From Adiantum capillus-veneris (Eukaryota; Streptophyta; Polypodiopsida; Polypodiales; Pteridaceae): 64,000 nucleotides of DNA. The stretch covers positions 55,723,768-55,787,767 of the forward strand of contig CM043944.1 of NCBI GenBank assembly GCA_014529385.2, read 5' to 3'. A program made the position numbers and the translations under genes. Below are positions 44,455 to 55,617 of the stretch, piece after piece. Position 1 is the first letter of the stretch. The number at the start of each line of letters is the position of its first letter. The notes beneath the pieces were generated by a model. The model saw only the letters and a list, made by a program, of their open reading frames with translations, did not search any database and was not told where the DNA came from.

Positions 44455-45580
44455 TGAGGCAAGCTTTTCCATGCATGGGAACCCCCCCATATATCTTTGC
44501 CCTTTTACCAAAATATTTCCTATTATATAAGTTACTTTTGATTTTTCTTCCCTTTTTCACAAAAGTTTTAGCCTTTATTAAATAAATAAGACTTATGCTA
44601 ATTAATCACGATGTAGCATAAATAAGTAAGCTTTCTTTGTTGATATCTCTTTTGACCTTAAATATTAAATATATATAAATTACATTATATAGCTTAGTAT
44701 TTTTTAATATATTTTTCATGTATATATATTATTCCACCCTACCAAATATTTTATTCACTAGTTTTCATTTTCAAACCTCAACCCCACTTTCAAATTTCAA
44801 TAATACCTCCATCTAGATGATTGCCAATCTTTTCAAAACTCTAGGTCATGTTTTCATACACATGAAGGAGCTTACACTTGAAGGCAAGAGAGAAGTCCAC
44901 TCAAAGGGGACCACCAAAAGACCTTTGCAGCCACAAATAATACATTATTTGGCTAAATTTTTTAAGTAGAGAAGAACCCCGAATCTGAAGGAGCGTTCAA
45001 CATGAAAGATGTAGCTCGTGATCTCAACTTTTAGCTCAATTTTTTTTCCAGAATTTTTGGAGTTATGAACACGGAGATATGATTTTTGTAGTGGACCCCA
45101 GTTTTCTCGTGTAATGGTGACACAGGCCATCCCCAATTTTCTTCCCTCTAGAATGGCTATGGTTCTACAAGTCTTCAAGCATGATTACAAGAGACAAAGC
45201 TCTTTTAATGAGGTCTTGGCAAGTCTAGAGCGATTCTATCACCATTTTTGGAGGATCCATCCTCATTAACAACTATCCACCTTTGACAATATCTCTTGTA
45301 AATTTCTTACCTCTCTCTTCTCTCCCTAATAAGATTATGTCTAGCCAAAGCTAGACTATTGTAAATATCTCCTATCCTCTACATCCTACCCACATTCTCT
45401 CATCTTCTCTCTCTATTGACTCTGATATTTTAAATAATGAGGAGACAAGATGGGAGCCATAGTCACATGCACCCCATTTTCCTAGTCACCAAAGTGGGAC
45501 ACTCACCTCAAATAGAAATATTGCTAAATCCTCCCCTCCTTCCCTATATAAGTAGGCCATGAGAGCTCACTAAGGGGGAG

Positions 45581-45622
<42 letters not shown>

Positions 45623-46025
45623 TCCATACACACTCTTGTGCTACATGCTTGTAGCATGAACCCTAATCACATAATCACAACACCATCATCATCACCATCA
45701 CCATGCACAAAAAATGAGCACCACACCTCCACACCACTTGTAATTAAGGGTTGAAGGCACAATTTCAAGAAGAAGAAGGGTGGACACACTCATGATATTC
45801 CTCGTCATCAACTCCCATCTCTCCATTATGCCTCCTACGATCTTGTTCCCTTCTCATTTTCCTGCCATATGCTACCTATTGTATTCATCTTTTGCAAGCA
45901 ATCAACACACTCCATCTTGGTGCCATACTTTGTGTCGCTTTGGATACATCTCATTGTGAGTATGGTATATGCTTGTTCCTTGCCATTTTTTTTTCTGCTT
46001 ATGTTAAGGTGTGCGGATCTGCCAC

Positions 46026-46061
<36 letters not shown>

Positions 46062-46431
46062 CTTCCTCTCATATTCCTATCATCTTGCTACTTACATCTT
46101 GAGGTGTGCGGATTCGCCACCTTTTGTATGAGAAGTGAGCATACTTGCATGTATCCCCGACCTCGTTATCTTCCTTACTACATGCACGAGTAGCGAGCCC
46201 ATTCTCACTCACTCACCACTCCTCTCACCTTATTCTTTGACCACCCCCATTTCACATTTGGGTGTGGATCTTGAAATTTTTTTCCATGGCATGTTTCATT
46301 GTGTATATATATGCGTCCTAGCCGCATATTTTGCTAGGTGGTGCCCCTATTGCGTATTCCCCATGATGAGGCCATTGTGCATAGTCTTGGTGTAGAGGCC
46401 ACCGGGTCTATTTTTTCACTTCCGCCTGTCA
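44455..46431 (+). repeat. 5' LTR of the Tat-like element
   Basis: 1977 bp. Includes AC microsatellites (45585-45619 and 46027-46058) and a TATATAAG box at 45545-45552, with a probable transcription start shortly after it. Confidence 0.95.
45545..45552 (+). promoter_or_regulatory. TATA box in the Tat-like 5' LTR
   Basis: TATATAAG, the strongest TATA match in the LTR, is conserved at 56708-56715 in the 3' LTR. Confidence 0.6.
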
Positions 46432-46433
46432 TT

Positions 46434-46478
46434 TGGTGCCCCCACGGAGGATCGAACTCCAGACCTTCAGTTTACAAG
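46434..46478 (+). other. Extended primer-binding region: complement of a complete tRNA 3' half (anticodon UGU)
   Basis: Two bases after the LTR, 45 nt are the reverse complement of a tRNA 3' half. Read on the minus strand: anticodon loop CTTGTAA (anticodon TGT, Thr), stem ACTGA, variable loop AGGTC, T-stem and loop TGGAG-TTCGATC-CTCCG, acceptor strand TGGGGGC, discriminator A and CCA. The lengths 7+5+5+5+7+5+7+1+3 equal canonical positions 32-76 exactly, and the match stops there: the next base does not fit position 31. Ordinary retrotransposon primer-binding sites cover only 8-18 nt. Confidence 0.85.
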
Positions 46479-46479
46479 G

Positions 46480-47552
46480 ATGACATGTTTATTTCCCTTC
46501 ATGGACGAGTGGCTTCTTGAATTCTCTAATTGGACCACTGAAGAGGAGGAGCTTCAAGAAGGTTTGACTCAAGTCATCAAGACACTCTTACCAGGGTGTT
46601 GTATTGTTAGCATAGAAGAAGTGGTAAGACCCTCTTTCCCTACTCAGATTTTTTACATTTCTCATCATCCCCGCAAGCGTAAAAGCAAGGCACAAGTTGC
46701 ATCATGCTCACATTGTAGCCAAAAACCGCACCTTCGACATGAGTGCAACCCAAAGTGAAGAAAAGGCCATCATTTTCTCCCTCGACATCCGCACAGGTGT
46801 TCTCACATCTGTAGGCTTTCAAGTAGCATCAGGCTTCTCTACATCTACGTCCACATCTTTGCCACCTATTCCACCTACGCCCACAACAAGCCTTCACAAC
46901 TTGAGGAAGCTACTACGAACACGTGGTCCCTCCCTCTCCCTTGCACCAAAAGATTCAAGGGTTTTCCAGCGCCGACAATCACCCCGTCTCCAAAACAAAA
47001 GGGTAAATCCTCCAAAGTCTTTCTATACCTCAGTCTCATCTCATGAGCCAGGAACTAGAAACAGTAGCATGGATTCTACGTCGTCTACCGAGTGAAGTGG
47101 CGGAGCTTGTCATTGACAAGGTCTTTGACACAAGTTTTGCTTGGCGGAAAGACAAGACCCCCCACCTTCAAGGGGTGTTGCTTGTGAATCAAGGCTATGA
47201 TGACGACTTTACCGCTTGCTATGTATCTATTCAACTTGGATTAATACAAGTGGTAAGACTCACCACCTACCTCATCACACCTGTGTATACACTAGATGGC
47301 ACTCTATCTTGCAAGAAAGTGAAGTTGCTCAAAGAGAGAGAGTTCAAGCTTTTCCAAGAGCTTGCTAGAGGGGCAGTCCTAGAGCTAGAAGACGAAGACA
47401 ACCTTGTCCTGTGGTACTATAAATTTGACCTCGACTACCAAGAGCTCTACACCTCCGACTATAACCTTCCACCACAAAGGAGAGAGCCTTTCCGAATTAT
47501 CAGTATAGTATGTTTTCCATCTACCGAACACCCATGTATTGAATCTCTATAA
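46480..47552 (+). pseudogene. Pre-gag ORF region of the Tat-like element, with its own CCHC zinc knuckle
   Basis: The first ATG (46480) lies two bases after the primer-binding region. The frame 46480-46758 (92 residues: DEWLLEFSNWTTEEEELQEG) ends with CSHCSQKPHLRHEC, a CX2CX4HX4C zinc knuckle. The reading continues after a frame change as 46697-47095, a Pro/Ser/Thr-rich then Arg-rich stretch (FQRRQSPRLQNKRVNPPKS), and then 47043-47552 (SQELETVAWILRRLPSEV, then acidic and Tyr-rich). Ogre-type Tat elements have an extra ORF of unknown role in this place, so position is the only functional clue. Two frame changes suggest decay. Confidence 0.65.
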
Positions 47553-47605
47553 AAATAAAAAATAAAAATAAAAATCTAAGTCGAGTTAATTTTCTCTTTC
47601 TCACA

Positions 47606-49518
47606 ATGGCAAGTGTAGCATTCCCAACATTTACTGGTAAGGTGGGTGAGGATGCTGCAGAATTTCTAGACAACTTGGAAATAGCATGTGTCATCTCTGT
47701 GAGAGATGATGATGCTTCGCGCTTGCACATCTTCCCACTTCTAATGAAGGTGGAGGCAAGATCATGGTACAATGCCTTGGCACAAGAAACCAAGGAACGG
47801 TGGGACTTATTAAGAGCAGCCTTTGTCAAGCGTTTTGGAGAGGGCACAACATCAGAGAAGATATGGCAATTGTTGACAGAGTTGAAGCAGGGCAGTATGC
47901 TGGAATACGCATCATATGAGTCAAAGTTTGTAGATTTATGGGGGCGATGGGTTGCATCGCTAAGAGAGGATGAGGGGGCACCTGATTTCCTAAAAAAGAT
48001 CGGTTTGTGGCTGGGTTATGGCCAACTCTTAAAGAGAAGATGAAGGGAAGGTTTGCTGCTACGTATGAGCTAGCAGTTGAAGTGGCCCGCCTTAAACACA
48101 AGAAGTTGCGCCTACAAGCCAGGAATATCGATGAAGAGGAAGCCGTTAGGACCCGACCACCTCTAGCACCACCTACAACAACCGCCCAGAGGATTCAACC
48201 ACAAGAACCAATTGAAGATCAGCAAGACCTGCTCAACCGAATCACCAATCAACTTGAGAATCTCTCAGTCCATTTGATACAACAAAGGCATGCACACAAT
48301 CGCAACCAAGAGCAAGGGAGAGGACAACGAAGGCAAAACCAAGAATACCACTGCTACAATTGTGGGGAGGATGGTCATGGCATGTACTACTGTCCACGCT
48401 CAAGGACGCAGAATTTCAACAGAGGAGCCAGGCAAAACCAGGTTTCACCACTGAGAGCAAGACCACCACCATCGAGGGCACAACAACGAGCACCACCTGT
48501 GCAAATCCTACAACCACCCATTCAACCACAACCACCACCACCACCACAACCTCTCATTCCACCCTTACCCTCACCACCAGTTGGCAATCAAATAGTAAGC
48601 GTCATCAGTCTTGAAGGTAAAGGAAATGAGAAAGTGGAGGAGGATAAGACCAAAGTTAAAGGAGTAGATGCCATAGGGGTAAAACGCGCTAGGCATGGTG
48701 AATCTTCCCAAAAGGAAGAAAAGATGAAGACTAAAGGGGAATCTAGCAAAAAGCCGTCCAAGTCACGATGTAAAATTGACATTGTGGATTTCTCTTTGGG
48801 TGAATGTTCTAAACCATATGATTTGGTTCAAGATGTTTCTGTGCAGGGCCCAAAAATCACCTTGCCCCAATTACTCCACCTAGCACCTAGGGTGAGGAGA
48901 CAATGGACAAAGATGGTTAGCACGAGACGACCAAAGCCAAAGATAGCTGGGGCTATCTCTGGGAGGAATCTAGATGACATACTACCAGTGATGGATGCTT
49001 ACATCAAAGGGCAACACATCTCCAATATCTACATCGATGGTGGCGCACAAATATGCGTCATGAGTGAAAAAATGATGCACCGTTTGGGTTTAGAGGTGAG
49101 TCGGCCGGCACCATGCAGAGCCAAAATGGAAAATAATGTAAAAGTTCAATGTGTTGGTGTTATAAATGTAGTTAGGATAAAGGCATTCAACACCGATGTA
49201 GATGTGGACATCCTTGTCATGCCACACAAAGGGGAGGGCTATCCTATCATTCTACGGAGGCCTTGGCTTATGGCTATGAGAGCTAAGCAGGACTGGGACA
49301 CCGGCATAATCCAGATGAAGGATGCAAAAGGGAGGCCAATACTTTACGACATGAAGAAAGGTCGGCAATGCGACATGGATCTAAAAACCTCTATGGCTGA
49401 GTTTTCTAGTGGTGACTCTTCAACCACTTCAGAGGAGGAGTCAACAGTGAGTGAAGAAAGTGACAGTAGCATTGAGGTGCTGGGGATCATTCTCAAGGAC
49501 CCTAAGAAGATGGAGTAA
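47606..49518 (+). pseudogene. Tat-like element: gag and aspartic protease, one frameshift
   Basis: Gag starts at 47606 (MASVAFPTFTGKVGEDAAEF) with the retrotransposon gag core (FPLLMKVEARSWYNALAQE, RWDLLRAAFVKRFGEGT). A frame change near 48005 moves to 48007-49518 (LWPTLKEKMKGRFAATYELA). That part has a coiled stretch, a Gln/Arg-rich region, a zinc knuckle CYNCGEDGHGMYYC, a polyproline stretch (about 48480-48590), basic clusters, and a protease with YIDGGAQICVMSEKMM (DGGA in place of DTGA) and GEGYPIILRRPWLM, then a Ser/Glu-rich tail. Gag packages the RNA; the protease would mature the polyprotein. Confidence 0.88.
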
Positions 49519-49593
49519 CCTGATTTCTCATCATCAAACCAAGGGGAGACACCAGGTATACAACCTCTGGTAGAAGCACGTAAGCTACATCAA

Positions 49594-49823
49594 ATGCTCT
49601 CTAGTGAGTTGTGTGGGAAGGAGCGTGAAGATTATATTTTGATGCTAAGTAATTTTACCACATTGTTCATTGATGAATATGATAAAATCACTGGAATCAC
49701 AGTAGTTCAACATCACATTAAGCTCAAGGAGGGAAGTAAACCTGTAGTGAAGAAGCTCAGGCGGCTAGGAGTAATTCAACAAGACGCCCTGCTCAAAGAG
49801 GTGAGGAAATTGCTAGAAGTCGG
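49594..49823 (+). pseudogene. Tat-like element: start of reverse transcriptase, cut by an insertion
   Basis: FTTLFIDEYDKITGITVVQH and KPVVKKLRRLGVIQQDALLK lead to KLLEVG, where the insertion begins. The RT continues at 52563 with FIYPVEDSEW. The remaining codons up to 49989 belong to the inserted DNA. Confidence 0.88.
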
Positions 49824-50082
49824 TGAAGCGGTCCGGGGCGGGCAACAAGAAGAGCAACCTCTAGACACCCTTCAAGGCTCCCGTGCTGCTCAATGGGACT
49901 GGGGCACAACACAACACAAACCAAAACAACAAACCCCCAGCCAAATCCCAACTACACAAGGGGCACCACCTAGTTTAAGAGCGAACTAGGACGCAAAAGA
50001 GGAGAATCGTTAGAGCAACCCACAAACAAGCAAGGAATTTACACTAACCCTAACACCAATGGAACACTCTCATACACTAAAA

Positions 50083-50180
<98 letters not shown>

Positions 50181-52562
50181 TGCTCAGGCTGCTTTGAAGT
50201 GTATCGTTGATGATCAAGCAAACATAAATATATATATGTAAGAAAGAGAGAGAAGGGGGAAGGGGGTGCTTGTTGCACTAATGCCTTCTTACAAATCTGT
50301 CATGACCAATCAAAGTGAGATTAGTATTTGTTCAACATAGCCTGAGTAAATTACACCACAACACATCACAAGAAAAAAGCCACCCCAATCACTGTCTTAA
50401 GGCCAGGGGAGTCCTCTCCACCCTGTCGCCCTCTTACAGCATGTGGGATTTATGGCTAAATTGATAACAGTACCCGGAGATAAGCTATCAAGAACTTACA
50501 TAAAACACCAAGACACTTACACATCATTATTGTCCATGACTTCACGTTGGAAGGGAGACAAGGTATCCATGCTTAGTCCAAATTCACCCTCCTTGATTCA
50601 GCAAATGTTGGGCTTACTCTAGTAGGAGAAATGATAGATTTCCTACTCTCAATTTAATGATCACTCTCTCTTACAATGGCATAGAGTTCTCTTGCTAATC
50701 ACCCCTAATACAACACATACATATGCCTAATGCCAATGAGATTCCACTCAAGAGCTCCTTCTCAAGAGGTTGAGCTTGGCTTCTCAAGCTATAGCATAGT
50801 GCTCTTTCTTCTCCCCCCTTTTGTGCTAGCTACACCCTCTTTTTATAGAAATTTTGAAGGCTAGGGTTACTCCTCTAACCATGGTTGGGTTAGATTTTCA
50901 GCAATTTATCTAATTTCTTTTGCTTGGAATTATCAAGAAGTTGGTGGGGAAAGAGAGAGGATAGAAATGGAGGTGATAAGACTTTTCATAGTGGGTTAGT
51001 GTTAGTAGAGTTAGTATTAATTTACAAATGGAATTGGATATTTACAATGGGAGTATCCATGTAGGATACAAATAAGGAAGAAAAACTCTTAAGAGGTAAG
51101 AAAAGGTGGATTTCTTACAAGGTTGATGCTCCAAGTGTCTTGAGTAGGGCCAATTTTGACGCTTGTTGACGGTCCACTAGCTTTGACGGTACATTTTTTC
51201 TCCACTCTTGACCTTCCTTGAGAGACAAGGTAATTGAAGCTGAGTAATCAACCACCATGATGCTGTCTTTTAAGAGAAGAGGCTGAATTTTGTGGTTTTT
51301 TTGATAGATATGGGTAATTTGGAGGAGGAAAAATGAGACTAGGTGGTCAATTTTGGAATGGAATTGTGTGTGGGAGGTATGAGTTCACCATGGTTTCGCT
51401 TATTCTTCAAGGTTGAGGAGAAGGTGAGTAGGGTGCAGAGAGGAGTGGTGAGAGAGGTGGGGATGATGAGTGGAGAAGTGTGTGTGAAAGAGGAAAATGA
51501 TAAAGTGGAAGAGAGAGTGTGGCTGCACAGCATGGAAAAAATGGGGTCCACTAATAAAATCATAGCTCACAGCTCGTAGCTCAAAAAAATATGAAAAAAT
51601 TTGAGGCAAAAGTTCAGCCCACGAGCTACAACTTTTGTTTGTATCACCTTTTCAAATTCGGAGAGCAAGTGAACTTTAAAAATTCAGCAAAACCGACTGT
51701 TTTTTTCCACTGCACAAAGTCCTTGTGGGGTCCTTCTTTGGATGATTCTTTTGAATACCTCCAAGAGTGAGCCCTCCATAGTGCATGTATGCATGCCACC
51801 TACCCTTGACCTTATTTGGTAGGTCTATAATTGAAGATATTGTTGAGATCATGATATAAGTGAATAGTACAACTAAGAAAATCAAATATTGAGGGGTCTA
51901 AAAAATATGTACATGTCAAATATAAATAATATAAGTGGAAAAAATATAAAGGGGTCAAAAGAAATCTCTCTCATTATGAGGCTACCATAAAAAGATAAAT
52001 ATTTTTGGTGTTCTAATTTTTTAGAAAAAAAACAAAATAGATGTAGGAAGGGAAAAATCTTAATAGTGAAAAAATATACACATAAATAAAACTAGTTTTT
52101 TGGGATTTTTGTTGGGGTGGAGTTACACCAAATATAAGAGAAGCTTACATGAAAATATTTCTATATGGAATAAAGAGTATGAAAAATGGTAAGAAAAATT
52201 GTGGTAATGGTGAGGCAATGTACAGAGCATAAATAACACACACCTAGGTAGAAATATTTAAATAAATACCAAAATAATTATGAAAAAATCTTTTATTTAG
52301 GCCCTATATACAAAGAAATATTTACATACGCATGGGCCATAATATACTTATATTTTTTATATTTTTTATATTTTTGGCTCAACTAGCCCAATGATTAGCT
52401 AATTGAGGGTTTTTTATTTCAGTAAGGAGATATGGGAAAAGTCCCCTAACTCACACGCACCTATATACAGTGAAAGGGTGAGGGTAACCACAGTGTTTGA
52501 GTGATTTGATAGGGTGAGATAACTCACTATGGCAATTACAGAGAGCCGAAAAACGGCTATCA
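49824..52562. mobile_element. 2739-bp TG...CA insertion in the Tat-like RT, probable solo LTR
   Basis: It splits the RT codons for LEVG and FIYPVEDSE. Bases before (TCGG) and after (CCGG) match at three of four positions, fitting a 4-bp duplication with one mutation. It begins TGAAGCGGTCCGG and ends GGCTATCA. No coding sequence. It has a 92-nt AG microsatellite, a CTTTTTATAG box near 50839, and the module at about 51535-51700 that matches, inverted, the Tat-like LTR at about 44960-45115. Confidence 0.75.
50085..50177. repeat. (AG)n microsatellite
   Basis: About 92 nt of uninterrupted AG inside the 2739-bp insertion. Confidence 0.95.
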
Positions 52563-53615
52563 CCGGTTTTATCTATCCTGTTGAAGACTCAGAGTGGGTT
52601 TCTCCAGTGGTAGTCACACCAAAGAAGAATGGTAAGTGGAGGGTTTGTGTTGATTACAAGCCTCTTAATGCAGCCACAAAGAGGGACCATTTTCCTCTTC
52701 CTTTTCAAGACGAAATTCTCAATGAGGTAGCAGGACATGAGCGCTACACGGTATGTGATGGCTACTCAGGTTACTTCCAAATTAGCATCGCTGAAGAAGA
52801 TCAAAAGAAGACAACCTATCACACCATGGGGATGTTTTGCTTACAGAGTTATGCCTTTTGGTCTCACTAATGCTCCAGCCACTTTTCAGCGATATGTAAC
52901 ATTTTTTTTTCAGCCATTCTTTGGAAAATCAATCCGTGTTTTTATTGATGACTTTTGTATCTATAGCTCTCGCTCTCTTCATTTGGAGAAAGTTTATGAA
53001 GGTCTAGCTAGGCTACAAGCTTTGGGGGGCCAACTCAATGTGGAGAAATGCCACATTGGTGAAAGCAAGGTTACTCTTCTTGGCCATGTGATCTCGGCCA
53101 ATGGCATTGAAGCTGACCCAAGCAAGATTCAAGCCTTGCTGGCTTTGACCTCTCCCACCATAACAAAGCAGTTGGTCTCTTTTCTTCAAAAGGTGAGGTA
53201 TTTGAGTAGGTTCATTCACTTGCTCTCCGAAGTGGTTCTCCCTTTACAACAAGTTACCCATCAAGAGATCTTCACTTGGAGTGAAGAAAATGAACAACAA
53301 TTCAATGAGGTAAAACAAATTCTAGCTTCACTTCCCGCCATAGCACCTCCAAAGTGGGACGAGCCATTTTATGTAAACCCTAGTGTGGGCAATGACACAC
53401 TTGGGGCTGTATTGATGCAAAAGGATCCTCAAACTTCTTTCATGCGTCCTATCTACTTCTCTAGTCGAATGATGACTCCATCAGAAAAGGAATACACGGC
53501 AGTGGAGCACATGGTGCTTGCATTAATGTTTGCTACCACCAAATTTCGCTCTTATTTATTGTCTAGACCATTCATAATCTTAACAATGGAAGAAGTATTT
53601 CCTTATGTAATGTAG
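52563..53615 (+). pseudogene. Tat-like element: reverse transcriptase and first RNase H
   Basis: The frame 52529-52870 carries SPVVVTPKKNGKWRVCVDYK and TVCDGYSGYFQISI. A frame change near 52835 leads to 52737-53615 with [20 protein letters not shown], the active site VFIDDFCIY, TLLGHVISANGIEADPSKI, then RNase H text (FTWSEENEQQFNEVKQIL, GAVLMQKD, YTAVEHMVLAL). It ends at a TAG (53613-53615) standing where a Gln codon is expected. Confidence 0.9.
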
Positions 53616-53618
53616 CAC

Positions 53619-54206
53619 ATGGATGTTTCTTCTAGGATTTCCAAATGGCTCACAAGGCTGCAAGAGTTTGACTACACAATGCAAGTGGAGAACTCCACAA
53701 GGGCCAGTCTAGGAGGTATTCTCACTCATCGCCACTATGAAAAGAAGCTAAAGATAAAGCCAAATGATCAAGATATTACACCTGTGCTGGAAGTCCCTAA
53801 GGTAGAGGAGGCTCACTCTCTTTTCTTTGATGGAGCCTACAAGAGGAAAGTGGACAAAGCTGCAGCATGCATTGTCATCTTCAACGAGCAAGGGGATAAG
53901 GATTTCTCCATTGGGAATCTCTTGGATTCTCACTCTAACAATGAGGCAGAATATGAAGCCTTAACTCTTGGGTTAGAGTGGTGTGTGACACAGGGCATTC
54001 AACGGTTAAATGTATTTGGTGATGCCATGCTTTTAATAAAAAAAATACAAGGAACTTGGGCTTGTAAAAATCATAGCTTGCTAGGCCATTTGCGCAAAGT
54101 CTAGGAACTTTTAGGAAAATTTCAAGTTGTACAATTACATTATGTCCCTCGAGCAGAAAATCAAGAAGTAGATGCTCTAGCTAGAGAGAAGCTGCAAGAT
54201 GTTTCA
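53619..54206 (+). pseudogene. Tat-like element: connection and second (archaeal-type) RNase H
   Basis: DVSSRISKWLTRLQEFDYTM ends the first RNase H/connection. A second RNase H follows with catalytic residues in SLFFDGAYKRKVDKAA, SNNEAEYEALTLGL and NVFGDAMLLIKKIQG. A TAG at 54102-54104 interrupts, and LHYVPRAENQEVDALA continues to 54180. A second, cellular-type RNase H between the first one and the integrase is diagnostic of the Tat branch. Confidence 0.85.
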
Positions 54207-55589
54207 GTGGTGGGTGCTATCAAATTGAAGCTGCCTCTCTTCCAAGGTAGCGATGCTATGCCTGAAATCATGAGTTTCTTGGACATAGGAGAGTGTCCTA
54301 AGGATCTTACTAAGGGCCAAAAGCAGTGGCTTGTGCGCAAGGCAACAAAATACCGCCTTATCAATGACGACCTCTACTGCAAGGGTAAGGATCAAATTCT
54401 TAGGCATGTATCTCTCTCTAGAGAGATCACTGAAATCATTTCAAGTTGCCATGATGGTGTTTGCGGAGGACACTTTGCACTTGACATCACTAGTAGAAAG
54501 ATTCTACAAGCCGGGTTTGTATGGCCTAGTCTACATAGGGATGTGCATCATTGGTGTAAAACATGCAAGGAATTTCAAAAGGCAGGGGATAGGAGGCTCA
54601 CATATGAGCCACAGAATCGTATAATCTCATATGGACCATTTGAGAAATGGGGAATTGATGCTATTGGGCCTTTGCCAAGGAGCCAATCAGGTAAATTTTA
54701 TATCATCATGGGTGTGGACTACATGACCAGGTGGGCTGAAGCAGTTGCCACGACCCGGATTACAGTTAAGGAAGTGGCTAAGTTCGTATTTGAAAACATT
54801 TGTTGCCGTTTTGGCACTCCTCTTGAAATAATTTCTGACAGGGGACCAGGTTTTAGAGGAGACCTTGTAGGAGAGCTAATGGAGAAGTTAGGTATCTCAC
54901 GACGACACTCAACTCCCTACTACCCACAATGCAATGGTTTGGTGGAAAAGGTAAATGGTATGATCTGCAAGATCATCACTAAACATGTAAACAATCACAA
55001 AAGTGATTGGGACAAGCATCTTATGGCTGCACTTTGGGCTTATCGCACTTCATTTCGCACATCCCTTGGGTTCACACCATATCACTTGGTGTTTGGTAAG
55101 GAAGCCATTTTACCCATTGAAGTACAATTGGCTAGTCTCAGGGTGCTAGTTGGGCAGGTGGAACGTCCTAATGCTCATCTCCACAACCACATTCTTGATC
55201 TAGAGAGGCTTCAACTAGACAGAGAAGATGCTATCAACTATTATGCAGCACAGGCAGAGCAACGCCGACTTACCTTCAACAAGGGACTTAGGGCAAAAGG
55301 TCTCAAGAAAGGTATGTTGGTCCTACGGTATGATAACAGGTTTGACACTAGGAAGGATCAAAAGTTTTCACCCAGATGGGAGGGGCCATTTGTCATTAGA
55401 AAGCGCTACGCCAATGGCAGTTACGGATTGATGGATGCAGATGGTAGGCTCCACAAAACACGTGTCAATGGATGGAGGTTGAAGCAGTACTTTTTGAGGT
55501 TTGATCAAGCACCTATGATGGAAATCCCCGAGGAGGGAGACTCCTCCACCTCAATTGAAGAAGAATCAAGTACAACGCTAGAGGCATGA
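54207..55589 (+). CDS. Tat-like element: integrase (460 residues, intact)
   Basis: The zinc-binding HHCC part has its metal ligands in CHDGVCGGHFALDITSRK and HHWCKTCKEF. The catalytic core has D, D and E in WGIDAIGPLPRSQSGK, EIISDRGPGFRGD and NGLVEKVNG. A C-terminal module follows (MLVLRYDNRFDTRKDQK, WEGPFVIRKRYANGSYGL, RVNGWRLKQYF), with no chromodomain and an acidic Ser/Glu tail. It ends 28 nt before the 3' LTR. The first Met is arbitrary, as the protein would be cut from a polyprotein. Confidence 0.93.
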   Translation: MVGAIKLKLPLFQGSDAMPEIMSFLDIGECPKDLTKGQKQWLVRKATKYRLINDDLYCKGKDQILRHVSLSREITEIISSCHDGVCGGHFALDITSRKILQAGFVWPSLHRDVHHWCKTCKEFQKAGDRRLTYEPQNRIISYGPFEKWGIDAIGPLPRSQSGKFYIIMGVDYMTRWAEAVATTRITVKEVAKFVFENICCRFGTPLEIISDRGPGFRGDLVGELMEKLGISRRHSTPYYPQCNGLVEKVNGMICKIITKHVNNHKSDWDKHLMAALWAYRTSFRTSLGFTPYHLVFGKEAILPIEVQLASLRVLVGQVERPNAHLHNHILDLERLQLDREDAINYYAAQAEQRRLTFNKGLRAKGLKKGMLVLRYDNRFDTRKDQKFSPRWEGPFVIRKRYANGSYGLMDADGRLHKTRVNGWRLKQYFLRFDQAPMMEIPEEGDSSTSIEEESSTTLEA

Positions 55590-55617
55590 ATACCTCTAGC
55601 CTTAGGGGGAGGGCTTA

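Noticed and set aside
46434-46478. A functional tRNA-Thr gene on the minus strand
   Set aside because: Only the 3' half (from position 32) is present and genomic plant tRNA genes lack the encoded CCA; position directly after the LTR supports a primer-binding region.
47043-47552. Host gene of unknown function between LTRs
   Set aside because: Its place between the primer-binding region and gag fits the pre-gag ORF of the Tat-like element better than gene capture.
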